A stretch of DNA of 15,591 nucleotides from assembly GCA_003235605.1 (NCBI GenBank), contig QJVU01000397.1:1-15591 (forward strand), written 5' to 3'. The stretch's first letter is position 1, and each line of letters opens with the position of its first letter. Both the position numbers and the translations under genes were made by a program. This document shows, one piece after another, positions 6,984 to 14,708 of the stretch. This DNA comes from Planctomycetota bacterium (lineage in GTDB: Bacteria > Planctomycetota > UBA1135 > UBA2386). Below the pieces are notes generated by a model that saw nothing but the letters and a program-made list of their open reading frames with translations, did no database searches and was not told the origin of the DNA.

Positions 6984-7017
6984 GTGACCCGACAAGGACC
7001 TCAGACGTATACGTCTG
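6984..7017 (+). promoter_or_regulatory. Candidate promoter overlapped by a 16-base perfect palindrome
   Basis: CAGACGTATACGTCTG at 7002-7017 is a perfect inverted repeat without a central spacer. It lies 41 bases before the ATG of the AhpD-like gene. TATACG (7008-7013) inside it resembles a -10 box, and GTGACC (6984-6989), 18 bases upstream, resembles a -35 box (four of six consensus bases each). A dimeric repressor bound here would cover the -10. The palindrome is directly seen; the promoter and operator reading is inference. Confidence 0.42.
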
Positions 7018-7058
7018 CCGCCCTCCTCCCAACCGCCCCGCACCAGGACCCCAAGACC

Positions 7059-7493
7059 ATGAGCAAGAACGACCGCGTTGACGACCACGGAGCCGAGACC
7101 CAGTTGGAGAAGGATCGCTCCACAAGGGAGCCAACGCCCCTTGCCGACGGACGGATGCCCAGTTCGGCCATGCGCAGCTACGCGCTCCTCACCCCCGAGA
7201 TCAAGCAGGCCTACATGAAGTTCTACAAGACCACCTACGGAGGCGGTCACCTGGACCTCAAGACCAAGGAGCTGGTAGCCATCGGGGCAGCGCTGGCGCT
7301 GGGTTGCAAGGGGTGCCTGGAGGGCCATATGAAGAAGGCCAAGAAGATGGGGGTGACCGCGGAGGAGCTGGCCGAGGTCGTGGGGGTCACCCTTGGGGTG
7401 GCCGGCGCCACCATCGTCGACCGCTCCGACATCGCGAACTTCAACCTCAACGACCTGTTCGAGATTCCGGGGGCGGGGTCGGGAGAGGCATAA
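7059..7493 (+). CDS. Carboxymuconolactone decarboxylase / AhpD-like protein
   Basis: The 144-residue protein has the CMD/AhpD fold signature: E71, then after a small-residue helix the pair C83-x-x-C86 with H90 (GCKGCLEGH). This is the arrangement used by AhpD-type alkylhydroperoxidases, in which the two Cys form the redox disulfide. The helix AEELAEVVGVTLGVAGATIV completes the domain. Members with CxxCxxxH are usually linked to peroxide or thiol redox functions rather than aromatic ring degradation, and no aromatic-degradation genes are nearby. The first 40 residues are polar and probably disordered. The ATG at 7059 was chosen because the upstream frame crosses the palindrome and looks non-coding. 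AGGA ten bases before it is a weak ribosome binding site. Starts at 7155 or 7170 would also keep the whole domain. Confidence 0.88.
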   Translation: MSKNDRVDDHGAETQLEKDRSTREPTPLADGRMPSSAMRSYALLTPEIKQAYMKFYKTTYGGGHLDLKTKELVAIGAALALGCKGCLEGHMKKAKKMGVTAEELAEVVGVTLGVAGATIVDRSDIANFNLNDLFEIPGAGSGEA

Positions 7494-7540
7494 ACCTTTG
7501 TTAAACCGGGTCGGAGTCCATCCGTTATCCTCCCCTGCAG

Positions 7541-8932
7541 ATGGTCTTCACACCCGAAAGCAAGTCCACGGGCAAGCTTATCGGCCTCGGTGACAAGGGC
7601 AGGATCGTTGTCATGGGCCTGCTGCTTGGGCTCGTGCTGTTCCTGTACTTCCTGCCGACTCACGAAGGGGTCAACCCCAGCGTGCCACCGATCGACCGGG
7701 AGGTGACCAACGTCGAGGCATTCCGGCCGAGCCGCCAGATCCTCAAGAAGATCCACGACGCGACCGCTGCCGATCGTTCCGTGATCAACGCCGAGGCAAT
7801 GCAGCACCTGCTCAAGCTGGCCTTGAACGTGACCCCGGACATCGCCGTGGCCTTGAAGATGCCTGAGCGGCAGATCCCGATCGATAGCCTTCGTGCGCAC
7901 GCGGACCGCTTCCGTGGTCACTACCTCTGGTACAAGGGCGAGCTCGACCACTTCGAGCTGATCCAGACCAAGCACCCCATCCAAGGCTACAAGATCTACG
8001 AAGGGAACCTCCGAGTGTCCCGGCAGGACGGTGGCCCCCCGGATGTGGTGTTCTTCTATGTCTCCAAGGCCTCCGACGAGAAGCTCCAGCCCGGCGACTT
8101 TGTGCGCATCGAGGGCTACTTCATGAAGCTCCGGGACGAGCACATTCTGGCCAAGGCCACCAGAGGGCCGCTGCTCATCGGCAGGGAGCTCAAGCGCGCC
8201 TACCCTGACTGGCAGGCGGTCGACCAGCTGGACCACAGCGTTCTGGAGCGCGTGGAGAACCCGATCTGGAAGAACGATGAGTGGATCCACACCCGGGATG
8301 CTTGGCTGACGCTGCCGGAGTCGGAAGACGTCCCGCTTTGGCATCTCGCGAGCTTCGCAAGGCATCAGGCGGGAAAACTCACCGACGAGGAGATGGCGCG
8401 GGTCCCGCACTTCATGGACGAGGCGATGCTGGCCGAGTTCAAGCACGGCAGCCGAGATCAGGGAACCGCTGTCCGCATCAAGGGCCGTTTCGCCTACAGC
8501 CGAATCGTCAAGGCAGATGTGAACCCGGTGGGGATCGAATTCTGGAGCGTCGTGTGGGTACAGCTGCCGCGCCTGGGCGGCAAGGCGGTGCCGGTTTGGA
8601 TCGCCAAGGACATCGGCAACGAGTGGAGGCGGCTACAGGACGTAGAGGTGTTTGCCTATTACTTCAGGAACCTCCACTACCGCAGCCTGAACGATGTCGA
8701 GCGCTTCACGCCACTGTTCGTCGCCGCGGACATGAAGCCAGTTGCGATTCCCAGAAACCCGCTGAACTCGATCCTGGCCTATTGCTTCATGGCCATCGTC
8801 TTGTTGCTGATGGTCGTCATCTTCATGATGTACCGAACCAACGTGAGGCAGACACGCAGGCACGAGCGCGAGCTGGTGGCCCGTCGAAGGCGCCGCCGCG
8901 GTGGCCAGCTCCAGGAAGTCATCCAGACGTGA
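7541..8932 (+). CDS. Two-anchor membrane protein with repeated beta-rich domain, unknown function
   Basis: I do not recognise this 463-residue protein. A short basic N-terminus precedes a membrane helix at about 22-39. A large region (40-407) follows, then a second helix at about 409-431 and a strongly basic tail (a run of Arg at 448-453). The positive-inside rule puts both ends in the cytoplasm and the middle outside. Two beta-rich segments, about 123-215 and 307-400, share a pattern: an RFRG/RIKGRF opening strand, a central aromatic and Val-rich strand, and a late GYF / AYYF strand. This suggests a duplicated OB-like domain. The ATG lacks a Shine-Dalgarno; TATCCT at 7526-7531 could be a -10 giving a very short leader. 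aroB overlaps its stop by four bases. Confidence 0.8.
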   Translation: MVFTPESKSTGKLIGLGDKGRIVVMGLLLGLVLFLYFLPTHEGVNPSVPPIDREVTNVEAFRPSRQILKKIHDATAADRSVINAEAMQHLLKLALNVTPDIAVALKMPERQIPIDSLRAHADRFRGHYLWYKGELDHFELIQTKHPIQGYKIYEGNLRVSRQDGGPPDVVFFYVSKASDEKLQPGDFVRIEGYFMKLRDEHILAKATRGPLLIGRELKRAYPDWQAVDQLDHSVLERVENPIWKNDEWIHTRDAWLTLPESEDVPLWHLASFARHQAGKLTDEEMARVPHFMDEAMLAEFKHGSRDQGTAVRIKGRFAYSRIVKADVNPVGIEFWSVVWVQLPRLGGKAVPVWIAKDIGNEWRRLQDVEVFAYYFRNLHYRSLNDVERFTPLFVAADMKPVAIPRNPLNSILAYCFMAIVLLLMVVIFMMYRTNVRQTRRHERELVARRRRRRGGQLQEVIQT

Positions 8933-9972
8933 GCACTCCGGTGCGGGAGCTGGCCCTGCGGCCGCGCACCCGGATCCTGGTGGGGTCCGGCCTGCTGGAA
9001 GCGCTCCCACACCATGTGGCCGAGCTGGGCAGCGAGCGCCGCGTGTTCGCTGTCGTCGACCAGGCCCTGTTCAACCTCTGCCCAAGGCTGGTGCCCGAAC
9101 ATTGGCCGCGATCGCTGGTGGCCGGCGGCGAGGCCGCAAAGAGCTTCGCTACCCTGGAGCATCTGCTCCGCTCCCTTGCCCAAGCCGGACTGGACCGCCG
9201 GGCCATACTGGTGTCCGTGGGCGGCGGCAGTGTCGGCGACCTGGCCGGTCTGGCCGCCTCGCTCTACCTTCGTGGAATCGAGTGCGTGCAGGTACCCACC
9301 ACCCTCCTGGCCATGCTCGACAGCAGCGTCGGTGGCAAGACCGCAATCAACCTGCCAGAGGGAAAGAACCTCGTCGGCACATTCTGGCCGCCGCGGCTGA
9401 TGCTCGCCGACGTGGACCTCGTGCAGAGCCTGCCCCAAGAGCAGTACCTCTCGGGCCTTGCCGAGGCTCTGAAGATGGGAATCGGTTTCTCGGATGAGCT
9501 GTTCGACCTGATGGCGAGCCAGCGAGATGGCATCCTCGCGGCAACGTCGGAGCTGCTGGTGGACGTCGTGGCGCAATCGGTGCAGCAGAAGATCGACACC
9601 GTCGAAGCCGACCCCGATGAGCGAAACGGTCGGCGACAGTGCCTGAACCTGGGCCACAGCCTCGGCCACGCCCTGGAAGCGCACTCCCGCTTCACAATGC
9701 TCCACGGCTACGCCGTTGCTCGGGGCCTGCATTTCGCGGTTGGGCTGTCGGAACGCCGCGGGTTCATGGACTCGAGGTCCGCGGCCCGGTGTCACGACCT
9801 GCTCGAGAGCTACGGCTTCACACAGACAGAGTTGCCCCCTCCGAGCAAGCTCCTGCCGTACCTGGCCCGCGACAAGAAGATGCAGGATGGACGGCTGCAC
9901 GTAGTGCTGCCCACTGGGATCGGCGCATGCCGGACAGTGCCCATGGCTCTCGACGAGCTGTTCACTTCCTGA
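8929..9972 (+). CDS. aroB: 3-dehydroquinate synthase
   Basis: AroB converts DAHP to 3-dehydroquinate, the second shikimate pathway step, using NAD and a divalent metal. The 347-residue protein has all family motifs: GGGSVGDLAG at 98-107 (NAD binding), PTTLLAMLDSSVGGKTAIN at 123-141, GKNLVGTFWPP at 145-155, LAEALKMG with metal ligand E179, and NLGHSLGHALE with H243 and H247. H259 of LHGYAVARG and RDKK at 314-317 complete the set. Full length, no lesion. The start is the GTG at 8929, inside the stop of the upstream gene (GTGA); the frame is open far upstream, but that part only shadows the membrane protein. AGGA at 8913-8916 is a rather distant ribosome binding site. Its end overlaps the convergent GH113 gene by 11 bases. 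No other aro gene is nearby. Confidence 0.98.
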   Translation: MSTPVRELALRPRTRILVGSGLLEALPHHVAELGSERRVFAVVDQALFNLCPRLVPEHWPRSLVAGGEAAKSFATLEHLLRSLAQAGLDRRAILVSVGGGSVGDLAGLAASLYLRGIECVQVPTTLLAMLDSSVGGKTAINLPEGKNLVGTFWPPRLMLADVDLVQSLPQEQYLSGLAEALKMGIGFSDELFDLMASQRDGILAATSELLVDVVAQSVQQKIDTVEADPDERNGRRQCLNLGHSLGHALEAHSRFTMLHGYAVARGLHFAVGLSERRGFMDSRSAARCHDLLESYGFTQTELPPPSKLLPYLARDKKMQDGRLHVVLPTGIGACRTVPMALDELFTS

Positions 9973-11413
9973 CTCGCCAGCTCGCCCAGCGTCGCCACTC
10001 CGCGAGGGCGGGTTTGCCGCGCGGGCTGTAGGACCAGTCGCCGGGTCCTCCGTCATCGAAGTAGTCGAAGTAGTAGGCACCACCGAGGAACTCCATCTCT
10101 CGAGCAACGGTGCGGAAAGCGGCGAAGCACTGTGCCTGCTCTTCGACGTCCACGCGGTCCTTGTTCATGACGTAGTTCCACGGGTCAGTGTTGATGCCAT
10201 CCTGGCTGGCGTAGCCCAGCTCGGTGAAGACCACTGGCATCCCCGGCGCATGCTGCTCCAGGACGCCCTTCAGCTCCTTTGCCACGCGTCGCCACGAGGC
10301 TTCGAGCTCCGCTCCCGTGGGGTCCTTCTTCTTGGTCAAGGAGAAGTACGCGGTCATTCCGAGGAAATCCAGCTGGCCGAGGAACTTGGGCTCATGGACA
10401 TGATCCCAGTTCACCGAATAGGTCAGCAGTCCACCGAACCGCCCGCGTGCATTGATGATCAGACGCTCCCACGTCTGAGTGCGGCTCTCGAGTGAGCCGA
10501 GCTCGCTGCCGATGCTGACGATGTCGACTCCGGTCGTCTCCGCGATGTCCAGGTAGTGACTCAGGAACAAATCGTAGTTGAGAAAGAAGAGCTTCTCGTC
10601 CCGCGGCTTGAGCGTTCCGCGCCAGTCGTCCTCTCCCGCGTCGAGCAGCAGGACGATCGGCAGCAGCATCACGGAGAAGCCCTTGCGTTTGGCGTAGGCA
10701 ATGGTCTCGATCAACCGTTCATCCCTCACGGTCCGTTGGTGGTGCCGGTCCAGCCGCACTGAGTCAACGCGCCTCAGGAACGCGGAGAACAACAGACAGA
10801 CATGGCGAAAACCGAGTTCCGACAGCTCGTCCAGCTGGCGGTGATAGTCGCGATCCTCCTCGCGGTAGTGCAGGCCCAACACCGCTCCGTTCAGGAAGGT
10901 CAGCTTGTCGAGCTTGCGCGGCTTGCTCCGTGCAAACCAGCCCACCTTGTCTCGGTGGGCCAGCCGCGCTGATTCGACCAGGCGGGATAGGCCCCTGACC
11001 TTGTCCGTGCGGCAGGACAAGAGCGCCAGACCGCGGCGCAGAGCCTCCTCGTTGATCGACGGGCCATCGCGGCGCAGCCGCACCTGAGCGACCATGTCCG
11101 CAGTTTCCGAAGCCTCCCCGAGGGGTTCCGGAACCACCCAGACCTGTCGGTGGCTCAGCTCCGCCCTGAGGAAGGCCTGAAGCCGCCCCACGAAACCCCT
11201 GGGGCGTACCACGGGCGTGGGCAGGGAGAGGCCCTGCAGGCGCAGGGTCCGACCGTCCTCGAGCACCACCAGGTCGGCGCCACGCAGGGCCTTCGCCCGG
11301 GCCCAAAACGGCTCGGGAGCGGGGTTCTGCGCCGCCAGGCTGCAAGGTCCGATCCACGGCACCAGCAGCGCAGCCACAGCCCCAACTTTAGGGCTCGCCC
11401 AAACGGCGCTCAT
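9962..11413 (-). CDS. Secreted SNase-like domain fused to GH113-type glycoside hydrolase
   Basis: The 483-residue protein begins with a signal peptide (hydrophobic about 10-22, probable cleavage near LAAQ at 26-29). Residues about 38-160 follow the staphylococcal nuclease layout: [16 protein letters not shown], a helix with LQAFLRAEL, a VWVV strand, [20 protein letters not shown], and a final helix ending in KVGWF. The nuclease active-site positions are not kept. Residues about 170-478 look like a TIM barrel of glycoside hydrolase family 113. The proton donor is probably E304 in SIGSELG and the nucleophile E398 in [15 protein letters not shown] and SPRGKPAL stand near the end. GH113 members known to be active cleave beta-mannan; the substrate here is open. 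A lipobox is not convincing at IGPC. The gene diverges from carB with 26 bases between the ATGs. Confidence 0.86.
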   Translation of the reverse strand: MSAVWASPKVGAVAALLVPWIGPCSLAAQNPAPEPFWARAKALRGADLVVLEDGRTLRLQGLSLPTPVVRPRGFVGRLQAFLRAELSHRQVWVVPEPLGEASETADMVAQVRLRRDGPSINEEALRRGLALLSCRTDKVRGLSRLVESARLAHRDKVGWFARSKPRKLDKLTFLNGAVLGLHYREEDRDYHRQLDELSELGFRHVCLLFSAFLRRVDSVRLDRHHQRTVRDERLIETIAYAKRKGFSVMLLPIVLLLDAGEDDWRGTLKPRDEKLFFLNYDLFLSHYLDIAETTGVDIVSIGSELGSLESRTQTWERLIINARGRFGGLLTYSVNWDHVHEPKFLGQLDFLGMTAYFSLTKKKDPTGAELEASWRRVAKELKGVLEQHAPGMPVVFTELGYASQDGINTDPWNYVMNKDRVDVEEQAQCFAAFRTVAREMEFLGGAYYFDYFDDGGPGDWSYSPRGKPALAEWRRWASWRVRK

Positions 11414-11435
11414 CTGTTGTAGTGCTCGCCCAAAC
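11393..11435. repeat. 12-base direct repeat at the GH113 / carB divergent start region
   Basis: GCTCGCCCAAAC occurs at 11393-11404, inside the first codons of the minus-strand GH113 gene, and again at 11424-11435, just before the carB ATG. The copies begin 31 bases apart, close to three turns of B-DNA. The bases on both sides differ, so the repeat ends sharply. It could be a paired regulator site for either or both genes, or the remnant of a small duplication. Confidence 0.5.
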
Positions 11436-11439
11436 CAGG

Positions 11440-14400
11440 ATGCCGCGTCGCCAAGATCTCGAGACCATACTCATTCTTGGATCCGGGCCCATTGTCATCG
11501 GACAGGCCTGCGAGTTCGACTATTCCGGCACCCAGGCCTGCAAGGCCCTCAGGCAGGATGGTTTCCGCGTTGTCCTGATCAACTCGAATCCAGCCACGAT
11601 CATGACGGATCCGGAGCTGGCGAACCGGACCTACATCGAGCCCATCACGCCGGAGATCGTTGAGCAAGTCATCGCCAAGGAGCGCCCCGACGCCATCCTG
11701 CCCACGCTGGGGGGCCAGACCGCCCTCAACTGCGCGATGCAGGTGGCAGACCGCGGTGTGCTCGACAAGTACCAGGTCGAGATGATCGGGGCCAGCCGGG
11801 AGGCCATCGCCAAGGCAGAGGGCCGCCTGGAGTTCCGCGAGGCAATGAACCGGATCGGCCTCGAGATGCCCAGGTCCCGGCTTGGCTACGGCATGGAGGA
11901 GGCGTTGGCCGCGGTCGAGGAGATCGGTCTGCCCTGCGTGATCCGGCCCGGGTTCACCCTGGGGGGCACCGGGGGCGGCATTGCCTACAACATGGACGAG
12001 TTCAAGGAAATCGCGCGTCGCGGCCTCGACGTGTCCATGAACCACGAGCTGCTGATCGAGGAATCGATCCTGGGATGGAAGGAGTTCGAGCTGGAGGTGA
12101 TGCGCGACCGCAAGGACAACGTCGTGGTCATCTGCTCGATCGAGAACTTCGACGCCATGGGGGTCCATACCGGTGACTCGATCACCGTGGCGCCTGCGCA
12201 GACGCTGACCGATCGTGAGTACCAGCTCTTGCGAGATGCGGCGCAACGCTGCATACGAGAGATCGGAGTGGACACTGGTGGGAGCAACGTCCAGTTCGCG
12301 GTCAACCCGAAGAACGGTCGCGTGGTCATCATCGAGATGAACCCTCGTGTCTCCCGTTCCTCCGCCCTGGCCAGCAAGGCGACCGGCTTTCCGATCGCCA
12401 AGATCGCCGCGATGCTGGCGGTCGGCTACAGCCTGGACGAGCTCCAGAACGACATCACCCGGCTCACGCCGGCATGCTTCGAGCCCACGATCGACTACTG
12501 TGTCGTCAAGTTCCCCCGTTGGGCCTTCGAGAAGTTCCCGTCAGCCGATGCCACCCTCACCACCCAGATGAAATCGGTGGGAGAGGTCATGGCGATAGGC
12601 CGCACGTTCAAGGAATCCTTGCAGAAGGCCATGCGCTCCCTGGAGATCGGCCTTTGCGGCTTCGGCAACGTTCCCGGAAAGGTACACCCGGCGGCGGAAG
12701 ACATCGACCGCGACGAGTTCCGGCCGCACCTGGCCACTCCGCGCGCCGATCGCATGGCCTGGATCCGCAGCGCATTTCTCAGCGGCTACGACACTCCGGA
12801 GATCCATGAGTACAGCTCGATAGACCCTTGGTTCCTCGACCAGATCAAGGAGCTCACGCAGCACGAGCGCAAACTCTCGGAGATCTGTGCCGGCGGCCTT
12901 CAGGCCCTCGACGCGGCGCTCATGCGGGAGACCAAGCGCCTGGGGTTCAGCGATCAGCAGATTGCCAACGCTCTCAGCGCCGCCGGCCACCAAACCGCGG
13001 TCCTGCAGGTCCGCAACCACCGCAAGTCCCTCGGCGTAATCCCCACCTACAAGCTGGTCGATACCTGCGCTGCCGAGTTCGAATCCTACACCCCGTACCT
13101 CTACTCCACCTACGAAGGTGAGCCGGGCGTCACCGAAGACGAGGTCATGATCGACCCGGAAGCGGAGCGTGTGATCGTGCTCGGCGGTGGCCCCAACCGC
13201 ATCGGGCAGGGCATCGAGTTCGACTACTGCTGTGTCCATGCTGCGATGACGCTGCGGGAGATCGGCTACCAGGCCGTGATGGTGAACAGCAACCCGGAAA
13301 CCGTCTCGACTGACTTCGACACCTCCGACCTGCTGTTCTTCGAGCCCCTGACCCAGGAAGACGTCCTCAACATCATCGACCGCATCGATCCGAAAGGCGT
13401 GATCGTGCAGTTCGGCGGCCAGACACCCCTGAACCTCGCCCGCGGCCTGGCGGATGCCGGCGCGCCCCTGGTGGGCACCAGTGTGGACTCGATCGAGCGG
13501 GCCGAGGATCGTGAGCTGTTCTCGCGACTCCTCAAGGAGCTCGGCCTGCATCAGGCGCCCAACGGCATGGCCAGTGGCCTGAACGACGCTATCACCACGG
13601 CCCAACAGGTCGGCTACCCGGTGGTAATCCGACCGAGCTTCGTCCTCGGGGGCCGGGCCATGCAGGTGGTCTACGACGACCCCCAGCTTCACGACTACAT
13701 GCGGCGGAATGGGGAGGTCGCCGAGGGGCGGCCCTTCTTGATCGACAAGTTCGTGGAAGGCGCGATCGAGGTGGACGTGGACGCGATTTCCGACGGCCAC
13801 ACGGTGGTCGTCGGCGGCATCATGGAGCACATCGAGGAGGCTGGCGTTCACTCTGGCGACTCCAGTTGCTCCCTGCCACCCTACACCCTGTCGGATGCCC
13901 TCATCGGGGAGATCGCCCAGGCCACCACCCACCTGGCCAAGGCCCTCGACGTGGTAGGCCTGATGAACATCCAGTTCGCGGTCCAGGGCCCCAAGATCTT
14001 CGTCCTGGAGGCGAATCCGCGCGCGTCACGCACGGTCCCGTTCGTGAGCAAGGCCATCGGCAAGCCACTCGCCAAGCTCGCTGCCCAGGTGATGATGGGG
14101 CGGAAGCTGACGGAGCTGGGGCTCGTCTCAGTGACCACTCCCGATCATTTCAGCGTCAAGGCACCGGTGTTTCCGTTCAACAAGTTCCAGGGGGTCGACA
14201 CGCTCCTTGGGCCGGAGATGCAGTCCACCGGCGAAGTCATGGGGGTGGACGCCAACTTCGGCGCAGCTTTCAGCAAGGCGCAGATCGGCGCCGGCAACGA
14301 CCTGCCGCAGTCCGGCGCAGTGTTCATCTCGGTCCGCGACGAGGACAAACGATACATCCTCTCCCTGGCCAGTCGCCTGCACCACCTGGGGCTCAAGATC

Positions 14401-14706
14401 ATCGCCACCAGCGGCACCGCACGGGCCCTGCACAACAACGGCATCCCCGTGGAACGGGTCCACAAGATCCACGAGGGCCGCCCCCACGTCCTCGACCTGA
14501 TCAAGAACCACGAGGTCCGGTTGATCATCAACACGCCCTCGGGCCGGGTCGAGCGCAGCGACGACCGCCTGATCCGTTCCAGCGCCGTGGCCTTCAAGAT
14601 ACCCTGCATCACCACCCTGGCCGCTGCCTCGGCCACGATCCAGGGGCTGGAGTGGATCCGGAACCGGCCGCTGCAGGTGGTCGCGATCCAGGACTTCCAG
14701 GGGTAG
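11440..14706 (+). CDS. carB: Carbamoyl phosphate synthase large subunit
   Basis: CarB makes carbamoyl phosphate from bicarbonate, two ATP and ammonia delivered by CarA, feeding arginine and pyrimidine synthesis. The 1088-residue protein has both homologous halves. The first half has [19 protein letters not shown] at 12-30, [13 protein letters not shown] at 168-180 and [18 protein letters not shown] at 299-316. The second half starts near 577 with [14 protein letters not shown] and has [19 protein letters not shown] and [16 protein letters not shown]. An MGS-like allosteric domain occupies about 955-1080. Length and motifs are normal (E. coli CarB has 1073). The ATG at 11440 gives the standard MPxRxD start; a GTG at 11422 adds six residues that relatives lack. 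There is no Shine-Dalgarno. carA is not in the window. The stop lies two bases from that of the convergent peptidase gene. Confidence 0.99.
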   Translation: MPRRQDLETILILGSGPIVIGQACEFDYSGTQACKALRQDGFRVVLINSNPATIMTDPELANRTYIEPITPEIVEQVIAKERPDAILPTLGGQTALNCAMQVADRGVLDKYQVEMIGASREAIAKAEGRLEFREAMNRIGLEMPRSRLGYGMEEALAAVEEIGLPCVIRPGFTLGGTGGGIAYNMDEFKEIARRGLDVSMNHELLIEESILGWKEFELEVMRDRKDNVVVICSIENFDAMGVHTGDSITVAPAQTLTDREYQLLRDAAQRCIREIGVDTGGSNVQFAVNPKNGRVVIIEMNPRVSRSSALASKATGFPIAKIAAMLAVGYSLDELQNDITRLTPACFEPTIDYCVVKFPRWAFEKFPSADATLTTQMKSVGEVMAIGRTFKESLQKAMRSLEIGLCGFGNVPGKVHPAAEDIDRDEFRPHLATPRADRMAWIRSAFLSGYDTPEIHEYSSIDPWFLDQIKELTQHERKLSEICAGGLQALDAALMRETKRLGFSDQQIANALSAAGHQTAVLQVRNHRKSLGVIPTYKLVDTCAAEFESYTPYLYSTYEGEPGVTEDEVMIDPEAERVIVLGGGPNRIGQGIEFDYCCVHAAMTLREIGYQAVMVNSNPETVSTDFDTSDLLFFEPLTQEDVLNIIDRIDPKGVIVQFGGQTPLNLARGLADAGAPLVGTSVDSIERAEDRELFSRLLKELGLHQAPNGMASGLNDAITTAQQVGYPVVIRPSFVLGGRAMQVVYDDPQLHDYMRRNGEVAEGRPFLIDKFVEGAIEVDVDAISDGHTVVVGGIMEHIEEAGVHSGDSSCSLPPYTLSDALIGEIAQATTHLAKALDVVGLMNIQFAVQGPKIFVLEANPRASRTVPFVSKAIGKPLAKLAAQVMMGRKLTELGLVSVTTPDHFSVKAPVFPFNKFQGVDTLLGPEMQSTGEVMGVDANFGAAFSKAQIGAGNDLPQSGAVFISVRDEDKRYILSLASRLHHLGLKIIATSGTARALHNNGIPVERVHKIHEGRPHVLDLIKNHEVRLIINTPSGRVERSDDRLIRSSAVAFKIPCITTLAAASATIQGLEWIRNRPLQVVAIQDFQG

Positions 14707-14708
14707 GG

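Noticed and set aside
7247..8446. 399-codon frame antisense to the AhpD-like gene and the 463-residue protein gene
   Set aside because: It spans a gene boundary and reads as Val/Leu/His/Asp-rich shadow. The sense frames have a redox motif and membrane anchors.
8281..8928. Upstream extension of the aroB frame
   Set aside because: The AroB family N-terminus fits the GTG at 8929. The 216 upstream codons are a shadow of the overlapping membrane protein gene.
11336..11350. Lipoprotein signal (Cys at residue 24) in the GH113 fusion protein
   Set aside because: The residues before Cys (W-I-G-P) do not match the lipobox pattern, so ordinary Sec cleavage is more likely.
11422..11439. GTG start for carB, six codons upstream
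   Set aside because: Relatives begin directly with MPxRxD, and the extra codons fall within the second copy of the direct repeat. The ATG at 11440 fits better.
12541..13932. 463-codon frame antisense to carB
   Set aside because: carB is unambiguous along its whole length. Such antisense frames are common opposite GC-rich genes.
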